A model generated the notes under the pieces. It ran no database searches. It was not told where the DNA came from and saw nothing but the letters and a program-made list of their open reading frames with translations. This document shows positions 8,146 through 16,396 of a stretch of DNA of 64,000 bases, piece by piece. This DNA comes from Streptomyces rubrogriseus (GTDB taxonomy: Bacteria; Actinomycetota; Actinomycetes; Streptomycetales; Streptomycetaceae). The stretch is from assembly GCF_027947575.1 (NCBI RefSeq), contig NZ_CP116256.1:5952001-6016000 (forward strand), read 5' to 3'. The first letter of the stretch is position 1, and each line of letters begins with the position of its first letter. Position numbers and translations under genes: made by a program.

Positions 8146-9534
8146 TCACGGCATCGCCGCGGCCCGGGACGCCTCGGTGATCTCGTCGCCCGCCTCCATC
8201 GGGTGGGTGACGTCCTCCGCGTCCCGTTCCCGCCCGCCGATGTGGTTGAAGACCAGGTTGAGCAGGACCGCGGCCACACAGCCGGTCGAGATGCCCGAGT
8301 CCAGGATGATCCGCGCGTTCTCCGGGAACGAGTGGTAGAACTCCGGCGCCGCGATCGGGATGATGCCGACGGCCAGGGAGACCGCCACGATCAGGACGTT
8401 GTTGTCCTTGTCCAGGCTCGCCCGGACCAGGGTCTGGATGCCGCTGGCCGCGACGGAACCGAAGAGGACCACGCCGGCGCCGCCCAGGACCGGGCGCGGG
8501 ACCACCGCGATGAGCGAGGCCGCCATCGGGCACAGCCCCATCAGGACCAGGAAGCCGCCGCCGACCGCGACGACGTACCGGCTGCGGATCTTCGTCATCG
8601 CGACCAGGCCGATGTTCTGGGCGAAGGCGCTGCACATGAAGCCGTTGAAGACCGGGCTGAGGGCGGAGCCGAGGGTGTCGGCGCGCAGTCCGGCCGCGAT
8701 GGTCTTCTCGTCGGCCGGGCGGTCCACGATCTCGCCGAGGGCGAGCATGTCGGCCGTGGACTCGGTCATCGAGACCACCATCACCACGCACATGGAGATG
8801 ATCGCGGCGATCTGGAACTGCGGGGCGCCGAAGTGGAACGGCGTGGGGAAGCCGACGACGTCCGCGTCCGCGACCGGGCCGAAGTCCGTGACGCCGAACG
8901 GGATGGCGACGAGCGTGCCCGCGATCAGGCCGAGGAGTACGGCGATCTGCTTGACGAAGCCGCGGGTGAAGCGGCGCAGGAAGAGGACGATGGCGAGGGT
9001 GATCCCGGCCAGGCCGAGGTTGGTCGCCGAACCGAAGTCGTCCGCGGTGGGGCTGGGTCCCTGTGCCCAGCCGAAGGCGACCGGCAGCAGGGATATGCCT
9101 ATCAGGGTGATGACGGTGCCGGTGACGACCGGCGGGAAGAAGCGGATCGCCTTGCTGAAGAAGGGGGCGGCGACGAAGCCGAGGAGTCCGGCGACGATGA
9201 CCGCGCCGAAGATGATCGGCAGCGCGTCGGACTTGTCGTCGGTGGAGGCGACGACCGCGGTCATGGGGGCGACACCGGCGAAGGTGACGCCGTTGACGAA
9301 GGGCAGCCGGGCGCCGATCTTCCAGATGCCCAGCGTCTGGAGGAAGGTGGCCAGGCCCGCGGTGAACAGGCAGGCGCCGGTGAGGAAGGTCAGCTCGGTG
9401 GCGCTCAGGCCGATGGCCGCGCCGACGATCAGGGGCGGGGCGACGACCCCGGCGTACATGGCGGCCACGTGTTGCAGGCCGGTCGTCGCCATCTTCAGTG
9501 GCGGGAGTTTCTCGTCAACAGGGTGGTCGGCCAC
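8146..9534 (-). CDS. NCS2 family nucleobase permease (xanthine/urate type)
   Basis: 462 residues with 12-14 predicted membrane helices. The NCS2 signature QNIGLVAMTKIRSRYVV is present, together with the N-terminal MYAGVVAPPLIVGAA and the Glu-containing helix TESTADMLALGEI. NCS2 proteins import uracil, xanthine or urate with a cation; position next to urate genes argues for a purine. It is last in the urate block and a paralogue of the permease at 11251-12666. A 255-base gap with two hairpins separates it from the deaminase gene, so it may have its own promoter. GGAGGA lies 7 bases before the ATG. Confidence 0.9.
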   Translation of the reverse strand: MADHPVDEKLPPLKMATTGLQHVAAMYAGVVAPPLIVGAAIGLSATELTFLTGACLFTAGLATFLQTLGIWKIGARLPFVNGVTFAGVAPMTAVVASTDDKSDALPIIFGAVIVAGLLGFVAAPFFSKAIRFFPPVVTGTVITLIGISLLPVAFGWAQGPSPTADDFGSATNLGLAGITLAIVLFLRRFTRGFVKQIAVLLGLIAGTLVAIPFGVTDFGPVADADVVGFPTPFHFGAPQFQIAAIISMCVVMVVSMTESTADMLALGEIVDRPADEKTIAAGLRADTLGSALSPVFNGFMCSAFAQNIGLVAMTKIRSRYVVAVGGGFLVLMGLCPMAASLIAVVPRPVLGGAGVVLFGSVAASGIQTLVRASLDKDNNVLIVAVSLAVGIIPIAAPEFYHSFPENARIILDSGISTGCVAAVLLNLVFNHIGGRERDAEDVTHPMEAGDEITEASRAAAMP

Positions 9535-9557
9535 GGCGGCGTTCCTCCGGTCGTTTA

Positions 9558-9575
9558 CACGTCGGCTCTGACGTG
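9558..9575. promoter_or_regulatory. Dyad upstream of the NCS2 permease
   Basis: CACGTC-N6-GACGTG is a perfect inverted repeat 24 bases before the ATG at 9534. It may be an operator or a 5'-leader hairpin; no regulator can be assigned. Confidence 0.35.
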
Positions 9576-9688
9576 GGTGTCAGGGAGGTGGAGCTAGTGG
9601 TGGTCGTGCGGGACCGGGACGGACCGTTCGGGGGAACGGGCGACCGCTCCGAGGCGTGCGCGCAGGGGCGCACACCCCGGAGTAGGCC

Positions 9689-9745
9689 ACCGTGGACCCC
9701 GCTCGGGTCCACGGTTACCGGCCGGGAGCCGTCCCTCCCGGCCGG
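9689..9745 (-). terminator. Two consecutive hairpins after the deaminase gene
   Basis: Hairpin A is 9689-9715 (11-bp perfect stem, ACCGTGGACCC / GGGTCCACGGT). Hairpin B is 9718-9745 (11-bp perfect stem, CCGGCCGGGAG / CTCCCGGCCGG). They lie 45 bases past the 8-oxoguanine deaminase stop and would reduce read-through into the second permease gene. Confidence 0.65.
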
Positions 9746-9789
9746 AGATCAAGTGGTGTTCTGTTGTGCGGTGTTCGGCGGCTTCCGGC

Positions 9790-11178
9790 TCAGCCCCGCG
9801 CGGCGGTCCGCGCCAGGCGCCGTGCCTCGTCCCGGGTGGAGCGGGCGACGGCGTCCTCGTCGACCGTGAGCAGCCTGCCGTCCTCGACGATCTGCCGTCC
9901 GTTCACGAACGACGCCGTGACCGGGGCGGGGGCGCCGAGGACCAGGGCGGCCACCGGGTCGGCGATCGAGGAGTGGGCGAGGGTGTCCATCCGCCACAGC
10001 ACCAGGTCGGCGAGCTTGCCCGGCTCCAGGGAGCCGGTCTCGGCGGCCCGGCCGAGGACCTGTGCGCCGCCGTACGTGCCCAGGCGCAGCGCCTTGCGGG
10101 CGTTCAGCGCGGCCTCGCGGTGGGCGCCGAGGCGGTTGATCAGCAGGGCGCCCCGCAGTTCGGTGTGGAGTTCGCCGGACTCGTTGGAGGCGGTGCCGTC
10201 GACGCCGAGGCCGACCGGGACGCCGGCGGCGAGCAGGTCGGGGACCCGGGCGATGCCCGCGGCCAGGCGGGCGTTGGAGGACGGGCAGTGGGCGACGCCG
10301 GTGCCGGTGCGGGCGAAGGCGGCGATGTCGGAGTCGTTCATGTGGACGCAGTGCGCCATCCACACGTCCTCGCCGAGCCAGCCGGTGGACTCGAAGTAGT
10401 CGGTCGGGCCCATGCCGAACAGCTCGTGGCAGAACTTCTCCTCCTCGACGGTCTCCGAGCCGTGGGTGTGCAGCCGCACGCCGAGCCGGCGGGCCAGCTC
10501 TGCGCCCTGGCGCATCAGTTCGGTGGAGACGGAGAAGGGCGAGCAGGGGGCCACGGCCACCTGGGTCATCGCGTCGAAGGAGGGGTCGTGGTGCTCCCGG
10601 ACGGTGGCCTCGGTGGCGGTGAGCGCGTCGTCCAGGCTCTCCACCGCGAAGTCGGGCGGCAGCCCGCCGTCGGACTCGCCGCGGTCCATGGAGCCGCGGG
10701 CGAGGGTGAAGCGGACGCCCATGTCGCGTGCGGCGCGGATGATCGCGCCGGACAGGTCACCGGCGCCGCGCGGGTGGATGTAGTGGTGGTCGGCGGCGGT
10801 GGTGACGCCGCCGCGGGCCATCATGGCCAGCGAGCCCTGGGCCGCCGCGTGGGCCATCGGCTCGTCGATGCGCGCCCAGGTCGGGTACAGCGCGACCAGC
10901 CAGTCGAACAGGTTGTGGTCGGTGGCCAGGCCGCGGGTGAGCCACTGGTAGAAGTGGTGGTGGGTGTTGACCAGTCCGGGGGTGGCCAGGTGGCCGGTCG
11001 CGTCGATCCGGCGTACGACGTTGTCCAGGTCCTCGGGTGCCCCGCCCGCGCCGACGGACTCGATGCGGTTGCCGGCGAGCACGACGTGACCGGAGGCGTA
11101 CTCGGTGCCGCCCGCGTCCACGGTGGCGATCGCACAGTTCTCGATGACGGTGCGTTCGGGTGCCGATGATGCTGCCAT
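9790..11178 (-). CDS. 8-oxoguanine deaminase (amidohydrolase superfamily)
   Basis: 462 residues. It is a metal-dependent amidohydrolase TIM barrel: THHHFYQWLTRG (metal His near residues 73-75), LHTHGSE, WMAHCVHM and GLGVDGTASNES (metal Asp). The THHHFYQ phrase and residue pattern match 8-oxoguanine deaminases (8-oxoguanine to urate plus ammonia) better than guanine deaminases, which usually have D-T-H-I/V-H. That product would feed the neighbouring uricase directly. Isoguanine or guanine activity cannot be excluded. The ATG at 11178 is preceded by AAGGAAG; a frame extension upstream lacks a ribosome site. Confidence 0.85.
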   Translation of the reverse strand: MAASSAPERTVIENCAIATVDAGGTEYASGHVVLAGNRIESVGAGGAPEDLDNVVRRIDATGHLATPGLVNTHHHFYQWLTRGLATDHNLFDWLVALYPTWARIDEPMAHAAAQGSLAMMARGGVTTAADHHYIHPRGAGDLSGAIIRAARDMGVRFTLARGSMDRGESDGGLPPDFAVESLDDALTATEATVREHHDPSFDAMTQVAVAPCSPFSVSTELMRQGAELARRLGVRLHTHGSETVEEEKFCHELFGMGPTDYFESTGWLGEDVWMAHCVHMNDSDIAAFARTGTGVAHCPSSNARLAAGIARVPDLLAAGVPVGLGVDGTASNESGELHTELRGALLINRLGAHREAALNARKALRLGTYGGAQVLGRAAETGSLEPGKLADLVLWRMDTLAHSSIADPVAALVLGAPAPVTASFVNGRQIVEDGRLLTVDEDAVARSTRDEARRLARTAARG

Positions 11179-11250
11179 GCTGCTTCCTTGCCTTTCGGTG
11201 GGGCCCGTGGGCGGGGAGTCGAGTACCCACGGGGAGGGCACGGCAGGACC

Positions 11251-12666
11251 CTAGGAGGATTTGAGTGCCGGAACCGGGTGGCGGCTCCGGGTGCCGAGGT
11301 GGTGGAAGAACAGGTTGAGGGCGACCGCGACGATCGCTCCGGCGCTGATGCCGGAGCCCAGCACGGTCTGGGCCCAGGCGGGGAACTCGGCGTAGAAGGT
11401 CGGCGCGGCGAGCGGGATGATGCCCGCGCCGAGCGCCACGGCGACCAGGATGATGTTGGAGCTGTCGTCGAGTCCGGCCTCGGACAGCGTACGGATGCCG
11501 CTGACCGCGATGGAGCCGAAGAGGACGATGCCCGCGCCGCCGAGCACCGGCATCGGCACCAGCGAGACGACCGCGCCGAGGACCGGGAAGGCGCCGAGGA
11601 CCAGCAGGGTGGCGCCGGCGACGGCGACGACGTAGCGGCTGCGCACCCGGGTGAGGGAGACGACGCCGACGTTCTGGGCGAACGCGGAGGTGGGGAAGCC
11701 GCCGAAGACGGGGCCGACCAGGGTGGCGAGGCCGTCGGTGCGCAGGCCGCGGGTGATGACCTTGGCGTCGGCGCGGCGGTCGCAGATCTCACCGAGGGCG
11801 AGCATGCCGGCGGACGACTCCGTCATCAGGACCAGCATGACGATGCACAGCGACAGGATGGCCGCGGGCTGGAACTCGGGGGCGCCGAAGGCGAAGGGCG
11901 TGGGCAGCGCGGCGACCGGCGCGGACTTCAGGGCGCCGAAGTCGGCCATGCCGAAGGGGATGGCGGCCAGGGTGCCGATCAACAGGCCGAAGAGCAGGGC
12001 TACTTGCTTGACGAAGCCGCGGCCGAAGCGCTGGATGACGAGGATGACCGCGAGGGTGAAGGCGGCGAGCGCGAGGTTGCGCATCGAGCCGAAGTCGGCG
12101 GCGGTCTTGTCGCCGCCCTGGGCCCAGCCGACCGGGACCGGCATCAGCGTGACGCCGATGAGGGTGATGACGACGCCCGTGACCAGCGGCGGGAAGAAGC
12201 GCAGCAAGCGGCCGAAGAACGGTCCGACGGCGAGGCAGAAGACACCGGCGACCATCACCGCACCGTAGACGGCGGGGAGTTGGCTGCCCTTCGCGTTGGT
12301 CTCGACGATGGCGAGGATGGGCGCGATGCCGGCCGAGGAGGCGGCGTTGACGAAGGGCAGGCGGTTGCCGACGAAGCCCTTGACGCCGAGGGTCTGGAGC
12401 AGGGTGGCGACGCCCGCGATGAGCAGCGAGGCCGCGATCAGCCGGGTGCGGCCCTCGATGTCGAGTCCGCAGGCCTGGCCGATGATGAGCGGAGGAGTGA
12501 CAACGCCCGCGTACATGGCGGCGATGTGCTGGAGTGCGGCGGGGACGAGCCGCGAGGGGTGGAGCTTCTCGTCGACCGGGTGCACGGACGTGACGGCGTC
12601 CTCGGTGTGCTCCGGTGACGGGGTGGAACTTGAGCCTTTCGCCGGCTCCGTTGCAGGCTGTGCCAT
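11251..12666 (-). CDS. NCS2 family purine permease
   Basis: 471 residues with 12-14 membrane helices. It shows the NCS2 motif QNVGVVSLTRVRSRYVV and MYAGVVTPPLIIGQACGL near the N terminus, after a ~40-residue polar Ser/Thr/Pro-rich cytoplasmic tail. It is clearly paralogous to the permease at 8146-9534. It lies 64 bases after uricase and 72 bases before the deaminase in the same direction, so it is probably the urate or xanthine importer of this operon. GGAGGGAACACC precedes the ATG. Confidence 0.9.
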   Translation of the reverse strand: MAQPATEPAKGSSSTPSPEHTEDAVTSVHPVDEKLHPSRLVPAALQHIAAMYAGVVTPPLIIGQACGLDIEGRTRLIAASLLIAGVATLLQTLGVKGFVGNRLPFVNAASSAGIAPILAIVETNAKGSQLPAVYGAVMVAGVFCLAVGPFFGRLLRFFPPLVTGVVITLIGVTLMPVPVGWAQGGDKTAADFGSMRNLALAAFTLAVILVIQRFGRGFVKQVALLFGLLIGTLAAIPFGMADFGALKSAPVAALPTPFAFGAPEFQPAAILSLCIVMLVLMTESSAGMLALGEICDRRADAKVITRGLRTDGLATLVGPVFGGFPTSAFAQNVGVVSLTRVRSRYVVAVAGATLLVLGAFPVLGAVVSLVPMPVLGGAGIVLFGSIAVSGIRTLSEAGLDDSSNIILVAVALGAGIIPLAAPTFYAEFPAWAQTVLGSGISAGAIVAVALNLFFHHLGTRSRHPVPALKSS

Positions 12667-12730
12667 GGTGTTCCCTCCGGTGTGACGCGCCGCCGGCCCG
12701 AGCGGCCGGGCCGGTGGCGCGCGTCCCGCG

Positions 12731-13666
12731 TCAGAGGTTGGTCATGTCGACCGGGATGAGTTGCTCGGCGCCGTCGCGCAGGATGGTGGCCTCGATCAGG
12801 CCGTAGGGGCGGTCGGCGGCGTAGTACACGGCGCCGTCCTTGGCCTCGTTGTCGATCCCGAAGGGCGACAGGTCCGAGCGGAAGTGGTGCTTGTTGGGCA
12901 TGGAGAAGCGGATCTCGTCGACCTCGTCGCGCGAGTTGAGCACCCGCACACCCATCTCGAAGAGGGTCTGCTGGAGCGAGTACGAGTAGGTCTCGGCGAA
13001 CGCCTGGAGCGCGTGCTTGCGCACCCCGTTGTACGAGCGGTCCCAGTCGGGGGCGTGCGAGTCGACGCCGTCCCAGTTGTGCCGCCACCAGGTGGAGACG
13101 GTGGTGGCGAGGATCCGGTCGTAGTCCTCCTTGAGGGTCGTGTACTTGTCCTTCAGGTAGCCGAAGAACTCGGAGTTGGTCGAGTTCAGGACGGTCAGGT
13201 CCTTGAAGCCGGAGAGCACCTGGATGCCGTGGCCGTCGTAGGTGATCTGCGCGACGCGGGTCTCCTGGCCGGTGCGGACGAAGGAGTGGGCGATCTCCTC
13301 CGCGCCGACGAAGCGGGCGCCGCCCTTCGACGTCTCGATCCGCTCCCAGCCGAACTCCTCGATGCGGATGCGGGCCCGGTGGATCGGCTCGTTGTTGTCC
13401 ACGAAGTGGCGGGCGAGCTTGACGCCGAGGTCCTCGGCGCTCTCGATGCCGTGCTCCTTGGCGAAGGCGAACACCGTGTTCTTGGTGGTGTCGGTCGGCA
13501 GGACGTTGGCGTTGGAACCGCTGCGGTGGACCTCCTCCATGTCGCCGGACAGGGCGACGGAGACGTTCAGGTCCTTGATGTGGTGCGTGTCGCCGTCACG
13601 CGTGATCTTGACGACGCGGTTCTCTGCCTTGCCGTACTGGTTCTGTCCCAGGACGAAACGGGTCAT
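12731..13666 (-). CDS. Uricase (urate oxidase)
   Basis: 311 residues, standard length. It oxidises urate with O2 to 5-hydroxyisourate and H2O2, without a cofactor. Two T-fold domains are visible with active-site features: YGKAENRVVK (Lys13), LPTDTTKNTVFAFAKEHG (Thr58-Asp59), the EFGWERI strand, and C-terminal NKHHFRSDLSPFG. The product is passed to the two genes upstream in the same operon. Its ATG lies 7 bases after the hydroxyisourate hydrolase stop. Organisms with this enzyme need H2O2 removal; a catalase gene 4 kb away shares an operator-like motif. Confidence 0.95.
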   Translation of the reverse strand: MTRFVLGQNQYGKAENRVVKITRDGDTHHIKDLNVSVALSGDMEEVHRSGSNANVLPTDTTKNTVFAFAKEHGIESAEDLGVKLARHFVDNNEPIHRARIRIEEFGWERIETSKGGARFVGAEEIAHSFVRTGQETRVAQITYDGHGIQVLSGFKDLTVLNSTNSEFFGYLKDKYTTLKEDYDRILATTVSTWWRHNWDGVDSHAPDWDRSYNGVRKHALQAFAETYSYSLQQTLFEMGVRVLNSRDEVDEIRFSMPNKHHFRSDLSPFGIDNEAKDGAVYYAADRPYGLIEATILRDGAEQLIPVDMTNL

Positions 13667-13673
13667 GATTCGG

Positions 13674-14075
13674 TCAGCTCCCTCGGTAAACGGAGTAGCC
13701 GAACGGGTTGAGCAGCAGCGGAACGTGGTAGTGCTCGCCGGGCACCACCGCGAAGGTGATGGTGACCTCGGGGAAGAACACGGGCCGGCCGTTCTCGCTG
13801 TCCCGGAGCGCGGGGGCGTCCTGCTGGGCCGCGGCTTGTTTCTTGGCGAAGTACGTCTCGGTGTCGAAGTCGAGCCGTACGTGGGTGGTGCCCTCCGGCA
13901 GGGCCGGGAGGTCCTTGCACCGGCCGTCGGCGTCGGTCGCGGAGCCGCCGAGTGCCTGCCAGTCCGCCTCACGGCCCGTTCGGGCGGCGAGGCGGACGGC
14001 GACGTCCCCGGCGGGGCGGCCGACGCTGGTGTCCAGGATGTGCGTGGACACGGAGGCGGTGGTGCTGGTGCTCAT
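13674..14075 (-). CDS. 5-hydroxyisourate hydrolase (transthyretin-related)
   Basis: 133 residues. It hydrolyses 5-hydroxyisourate from uricase to OHCU. Family marks are the N-terminal STHILDTSVGRPA with the active His and the C-terminal tetrapeptide YRGS that defines transthyretin-related proteins. It has a slightly long middle segment (ETYFAKKQAAAQQD). Its ATG overlaps the stop of the OHCU decarboxylase gene (ATGA), showing translational coupling; uricase follows. Confidence 0.95.
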   Translation of the reverse strand: MSTSTTASVSTHILDTSVGRPAGDVAVRLAARTGREADWQALGGSATDADGRCKDLPALPEGTTHVRLDFDTETYFAKKQAAAQQDAPALRDSENGRPVFFPEVTITFAVVPGEHYHVPLLLNPFGYSVYRGS

Positions 14076-14587
14076 GGTCGGGCGTCCTGTTCGACGAGTC
14101 GGGTCAGGCGGATGCGGTTGATCTTCCCCAGTTCGGTGCGGACGATCTCCCGCTCCTGCTCCGGCGAGTTGCCGATCCGCTCCTTGACGGCGTCCCGCAT
14201 CTGCTCGCCGGTCCGGCCGGTGGCGCAGATGAGGAAGACGTGGCCGAACTTCTCCTGGTAGGCCAGGTTCAGTTCGAGCATCTCCGCCTTGAGTTCCTCG
14301 GCGGCGCCGGCCATGCCCGCCTGTTCGCGGGACGAGGTCGGATCGCCCGGCTTGGGGCGGCCGATCGGCGGGTGTCCGGCCATCGCCTCGGCGAGGTCCT
14401 CGGCGGTCAGCTCGGCCATGGCGGCGTCGCTGGCGGCGTACAGGTCCTCGGCGGTGGCGAAGGGGCGGGCGGCGAGCAGGTGCCGGGCCCACGCCGTGGC
14501 GGCGCACGCCTCGTGGAGTTCCGCGAGTGCCGCGGTCTCCTCGAGGGTGTTGAAACGGGCCAGGCCCGACGCGGAAGTGGACGTCAC
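14072..14587 (-). CDS. OHCU decarboxylase
   Basis: 171 residues, first gene of the urate operon. It converts 2-oxo-4-hydroxy-4-carboxy-5-ureidoimidazoline to S-allantoin. The all-helical family is shown by FNTLEETAALAELHEACAA, the catalytic His in AGHPPIGRP, and YQEKFGHVFLICATGRT near the C terminus. The GTG at 14587 is chosen for GGAGG seven bases upstream. It ends overlapping the hydrolase start by 4 bases. No allantoinase gene is present in this window. Confidence 0.93.
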   Translation of the reverse strand: MTSTSASGLARFNTLEETAALAELHEACAATAWARHLLAARPFATAEDLYAASDAAMAELTAEDLAEAMAGHPPIGRPKPGDPTSSREQAGMAGAAEELKAEMLELNLAYQEKFGHVFLICATGRTGEQMRDAVKERIGNSPEQEREIVRTELGKINRIRLTRLVEQDARP

Positions 14588-14626
14588 GGGAGCCTCCGTG
14601 GCCTTGTGCTGAGCGGGCGTGCCGAT

Positions 14627-14666
14627 AGCTAACGCCCTCGGAAACAAGCCGTCAACACTTTGTTGA
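14627..14666 (-). promoter_or_regulatory. Urate operon promoter with operator over the -35
   Basis: Reading on the minus strand, -35 TTGACG (14655-14650) and -10 TTAGCT (14632-14627) are 17 bases apart. The perfect dyad TCAACA-N3-TGTTGA (14652-14666) overlaps the -35. The same arrangement occurs before the catalase gene. A repressor bound there would block RNA polymerase. The nearest candidate is the HTH protein at 14737-15105, by position only. Confidence 0.6.
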
Positions 14667-14683
14667 AAATTCGGGGTCAGAAA

Positions 14684-14712
14684 AGCCGCCGCCCGGTTAC
14701 CGGGCGGCGGCT
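14684..14712 (-). terminator. Hairpin after the small HTH regulator gene
   Basis: AGCCGCCGCCCGGT pairs perfectly with ACCGGGCGGCGGCT around a minimal loop, 24 bases past the regulator stop, followed on that strand by a run of T. It separates the regulator unit from the urate operon promoter. Confidence 0.75.
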
Positions 14713-14736
14713 GGAGGTGCGGGGGAACCGTGCAGG

Positions 14737-15105
14737 TCAGGTGCCCTTCTCGCGGTTGAGGTAGTTGTAGACGGTGAAGCGGCTGACGCCGAGGGCGCTC
14801 GCGACGGTCTCCACGCCGTGCCGTACGGCGAAGGCGCCGCGGGCCTCCAGGGCGCGCACGACCTCCTGCTTGGTCCTGCGGTCCAGGTCGGCCAGGGGCC
14901 TGCCCTGCCGGCGCTCCATGGCGGCCAGGATGTGGTCGAGGGAGTCGGCGAGCTGGGGCAGGCGTACGGCGACGACGTCGGCACCCTCCCAGGAGAGCAC
15001 GACGTCCTCGAGACCCGCTTCGTCCGGCGGCAGCATCTCGCCGCCCATGGCGTCGACCAGGGGCTTGACGGCCGCGATGAACGGCTCCTCGGCGGGACCG
15101 GTCAC
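14737..15105 (-). CDS. Small HTH regulator (YheO C-terminal HTH type)
   Basis: 122 residues. The C terminus (about 90-120; GAFAVRHGVETVASALGVSRFTVYNYL split as two helices) is the helix-turn-helix found at the end of YheO-like PAS-HTH proteins. The first ~65 residues resemble a shortened sensory half (LVDAMGGEMLPPDEAGLEDVVLSWEGADVVAVRL). It therefore could bind a small ligand and DNA. It overlaps the 88-residue gene by 4 bases and sits just upstream of the urate operon, so it is the best local candidate for controlling purine catabolism. Function is inferred from domain and position. Confidence 0.8.
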   Translation of the reverse strand: MTGPAEEPFIAAVKPLVDAMGGEMLPPDEAGLEDVVLSWEGADVVAVRLPQLADSLDHILAAMERRQGRPLADLDRRTKQEVVRALEARGAFAVRHGVETVASALGVSRFTVYNYLNREKGT

Positions 15106-15368
15106 CGCTCGCCCTCTCCCTCGGCGCCCGCTCCGACCACGTTGACCTGGAGCGAGATCCGGGTCGCACCGGCCTCCAGGGAGCGGCGCAGCAGCGCGTC
15201 CACGGCGGTGAGCACCTGGTCGGCGCCGCCTTCGGCGGTGTTGCCGAAGGGACCGACGTCGACCGCGTCCAGCTCGGCGGCCTCGACGACCTCCCGGGCC
15301 ACCACCGCGTGGGCGGGCGCCTCGTCCAGGTCGAAGGGCTCGGTCGTGAACTCCACTCTCAATCGCAC
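15102..15368 (-). CDS. Small protein resembling the thiamine-binding/DUF77 family
   Basis: 88 residues. The pattern VGPFGNTAEGGADQVLTAVDALL followed by SLEAGATRISLQVNV recalls the MTH1187/YkoF-type ferredoxin-like fold, in which a PmGTxxEG-like loop and a final (h)xxRhxxxhxh strand line a thiamine or small-ligand site. The match is by eye and the usual met in the loop is Phe here. Its stop overlaps the HTH regulator start (ATGA), so it might be a ligand sensor or partner for that regulator. It is divergent from hydroxypyruvate isomerase across 140 bases. Confidence 0.65.
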   Translation of the reverse strand: MRLRVEFTTEPFDLDEAPAHAVVAREVVEAAELDAVDVGPFGNTAEGGADQVLTAVDALLRRSLEAGATRISLQVNVVGAGAEGEGER

Positions 15369-15411
15369 GCGGTCAACCTAACGCGGGGTGACCGCTTTGC
15401 GCCGCCCCCTC

Positions 15412-15476
15412 TTGACAACAGGCGCGCTCGCCGGGCAACCTTCCATCAAGCAGAAACGAACTTCCGTAATACGGAA
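15412..15476 (+). promoter_or_regulatory. Promoter and dyad before hydroxypyruvate isomerase
   Basis: -35 TTGACA (15412-15417) and -10 CAACCT (15436-15441) are 18 bases apart. About 20 bases downstream of the -10 is the dyad TTCCGT-AAT-ACGGAA (15462-15476). Similar TTCC/GGAA dyads stand before catalase and glyoxylate carboligase. IclR-family AllR proteins control this pathway in E. coli and Streptomyces; binding here is inferred. Confidence 0.5.
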
Positions 15477-15508
15477 ACACCCTCGAACGGAAGGGAGCGC
15501 GGCACCCG

Positions 15509-16348
15509 ATGGGCTTCGCAGACCAGCGCTTCAACGTCAACCTGTCGATCCTCTTCACGGAACTCCCGCTCCTGGAGCGCCCCGCGGCCGCCGCCGCGGC
15601 CGGCTTCACCGCGGTCGAGCTGTGGTGGCCCTGGATCGACTCGCCCACCCCCGAGCGGTCCGAGCTCGACGCCCTCAAGGCGGCCATCGAGGACGCCGGC
15701 GTCCAGCTCACCGGCCTGAACTTCTACGCCGGGCGGCTGCCCGGACCCGACCGGGGCGCGCTGTCGATCCCCGGTGAGGAGTCGGAGCGCTTCCGCGCCA
15801 ACATCGACGTGGCCGCCGACTTCGCCCGGTCGCTGGGCTGCACGGCGCTCAACGCCCTGTACGGCAACCGCGTCGAGGGCGTGGACCCGGCCGAGCAGGA
15901 CAGGCTCGCGCTGGAGAACCTGATCCTCGCCGCCCGCGCGGCCGACCGGATCGGCGCGGTCCTGCTGATCGAGGCGCTCAACCAGCCCGAGTCGCCCCTG
16001 TACCCGCTGGTGTCGGCACCGGCCGCGATCGCGGTCGTGGACCAGGTCAACGAGGCCACCGGTCTCGGCAACGCCAAGTTCCTCATGGACCTCTACCACC
16101 TGTCCATGAACGGCGAGGACCTGCCGCAGGTGATCGACGCGTACGCCGCCAAGACCGGCCACGTGCAGATCGCCGACAACCCGGGCCGCGGCGCCCCCGG
16201 TACGGGCTCCCTCCCGCTGGAGGACCTGCTCGACCGGCTGAGGAAGGCCGGGTACGACGGCTGGGTCGGCCTGGAGTACAAGCCCGGCGACGACCCCAGC
16301 GCCCAGTCCTTCTCCTGGCTGCCGGCCGGGGCCCGCGCGGCCCGCTGA
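15509..16348 (+). CDS. hyi: Hydroxypyruvate isomerase
   Basis: 279 residues, a TIM-barrel of the xylose-isomerase-like superfamily. It interconverts hydroxypyruvate and tartronate semialdehyde. Start NVNLSILFTELPLLER, metal/substrate strands LLIEALNQPESP, KFLMDLYHLSMNGED and HVQIADNPGRGAPGTG, and the ending GLEYKPGDDP fit Hyi. It is followed after 48 bases by tartronate semialdehyde reductase; with glyoxylate carboligase these form the glycerate route from glyoxylate. The ATG follows GGAAGGGAG. Confidence 0.9.
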   Translation: MGFADQRFNVNLSILFTELPLLERPAAAAAAGFTAVELWWPWIDSPTPERSELDALKAAIEDAGVQLTGLNFYAGRLPGPDRGALSIPGEESERFRANIDVAADFARSLGCTALNALYGNRVEGVDPAEQDRLALENLILAARAADRIGAVLLIEALNQPESPLYPLVSAPAAIAVVDQVNEATGLGNAKFLMDLYHLSMNGEDLPQVIDAYAAKTGHVQIADNPGRGAPGTGSLPLEDLLDRLRKAGYDGWVGLEYKPGDDPSAQSFSWLPAGARAAR

Positions 16349-16396
16349 GCGCCACCCGCAGAATTTCTTCAGAGATTTTCCAGAGAGGTACCCATC

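Noticed and set aside
8002..9597. A 531-codon open frame antisense to the NCS2 permease
   Set aside because: Highly polar Glu/Asp/Arg/Gly sequence that is the reverse reading of membrane helices; no ribosome site.
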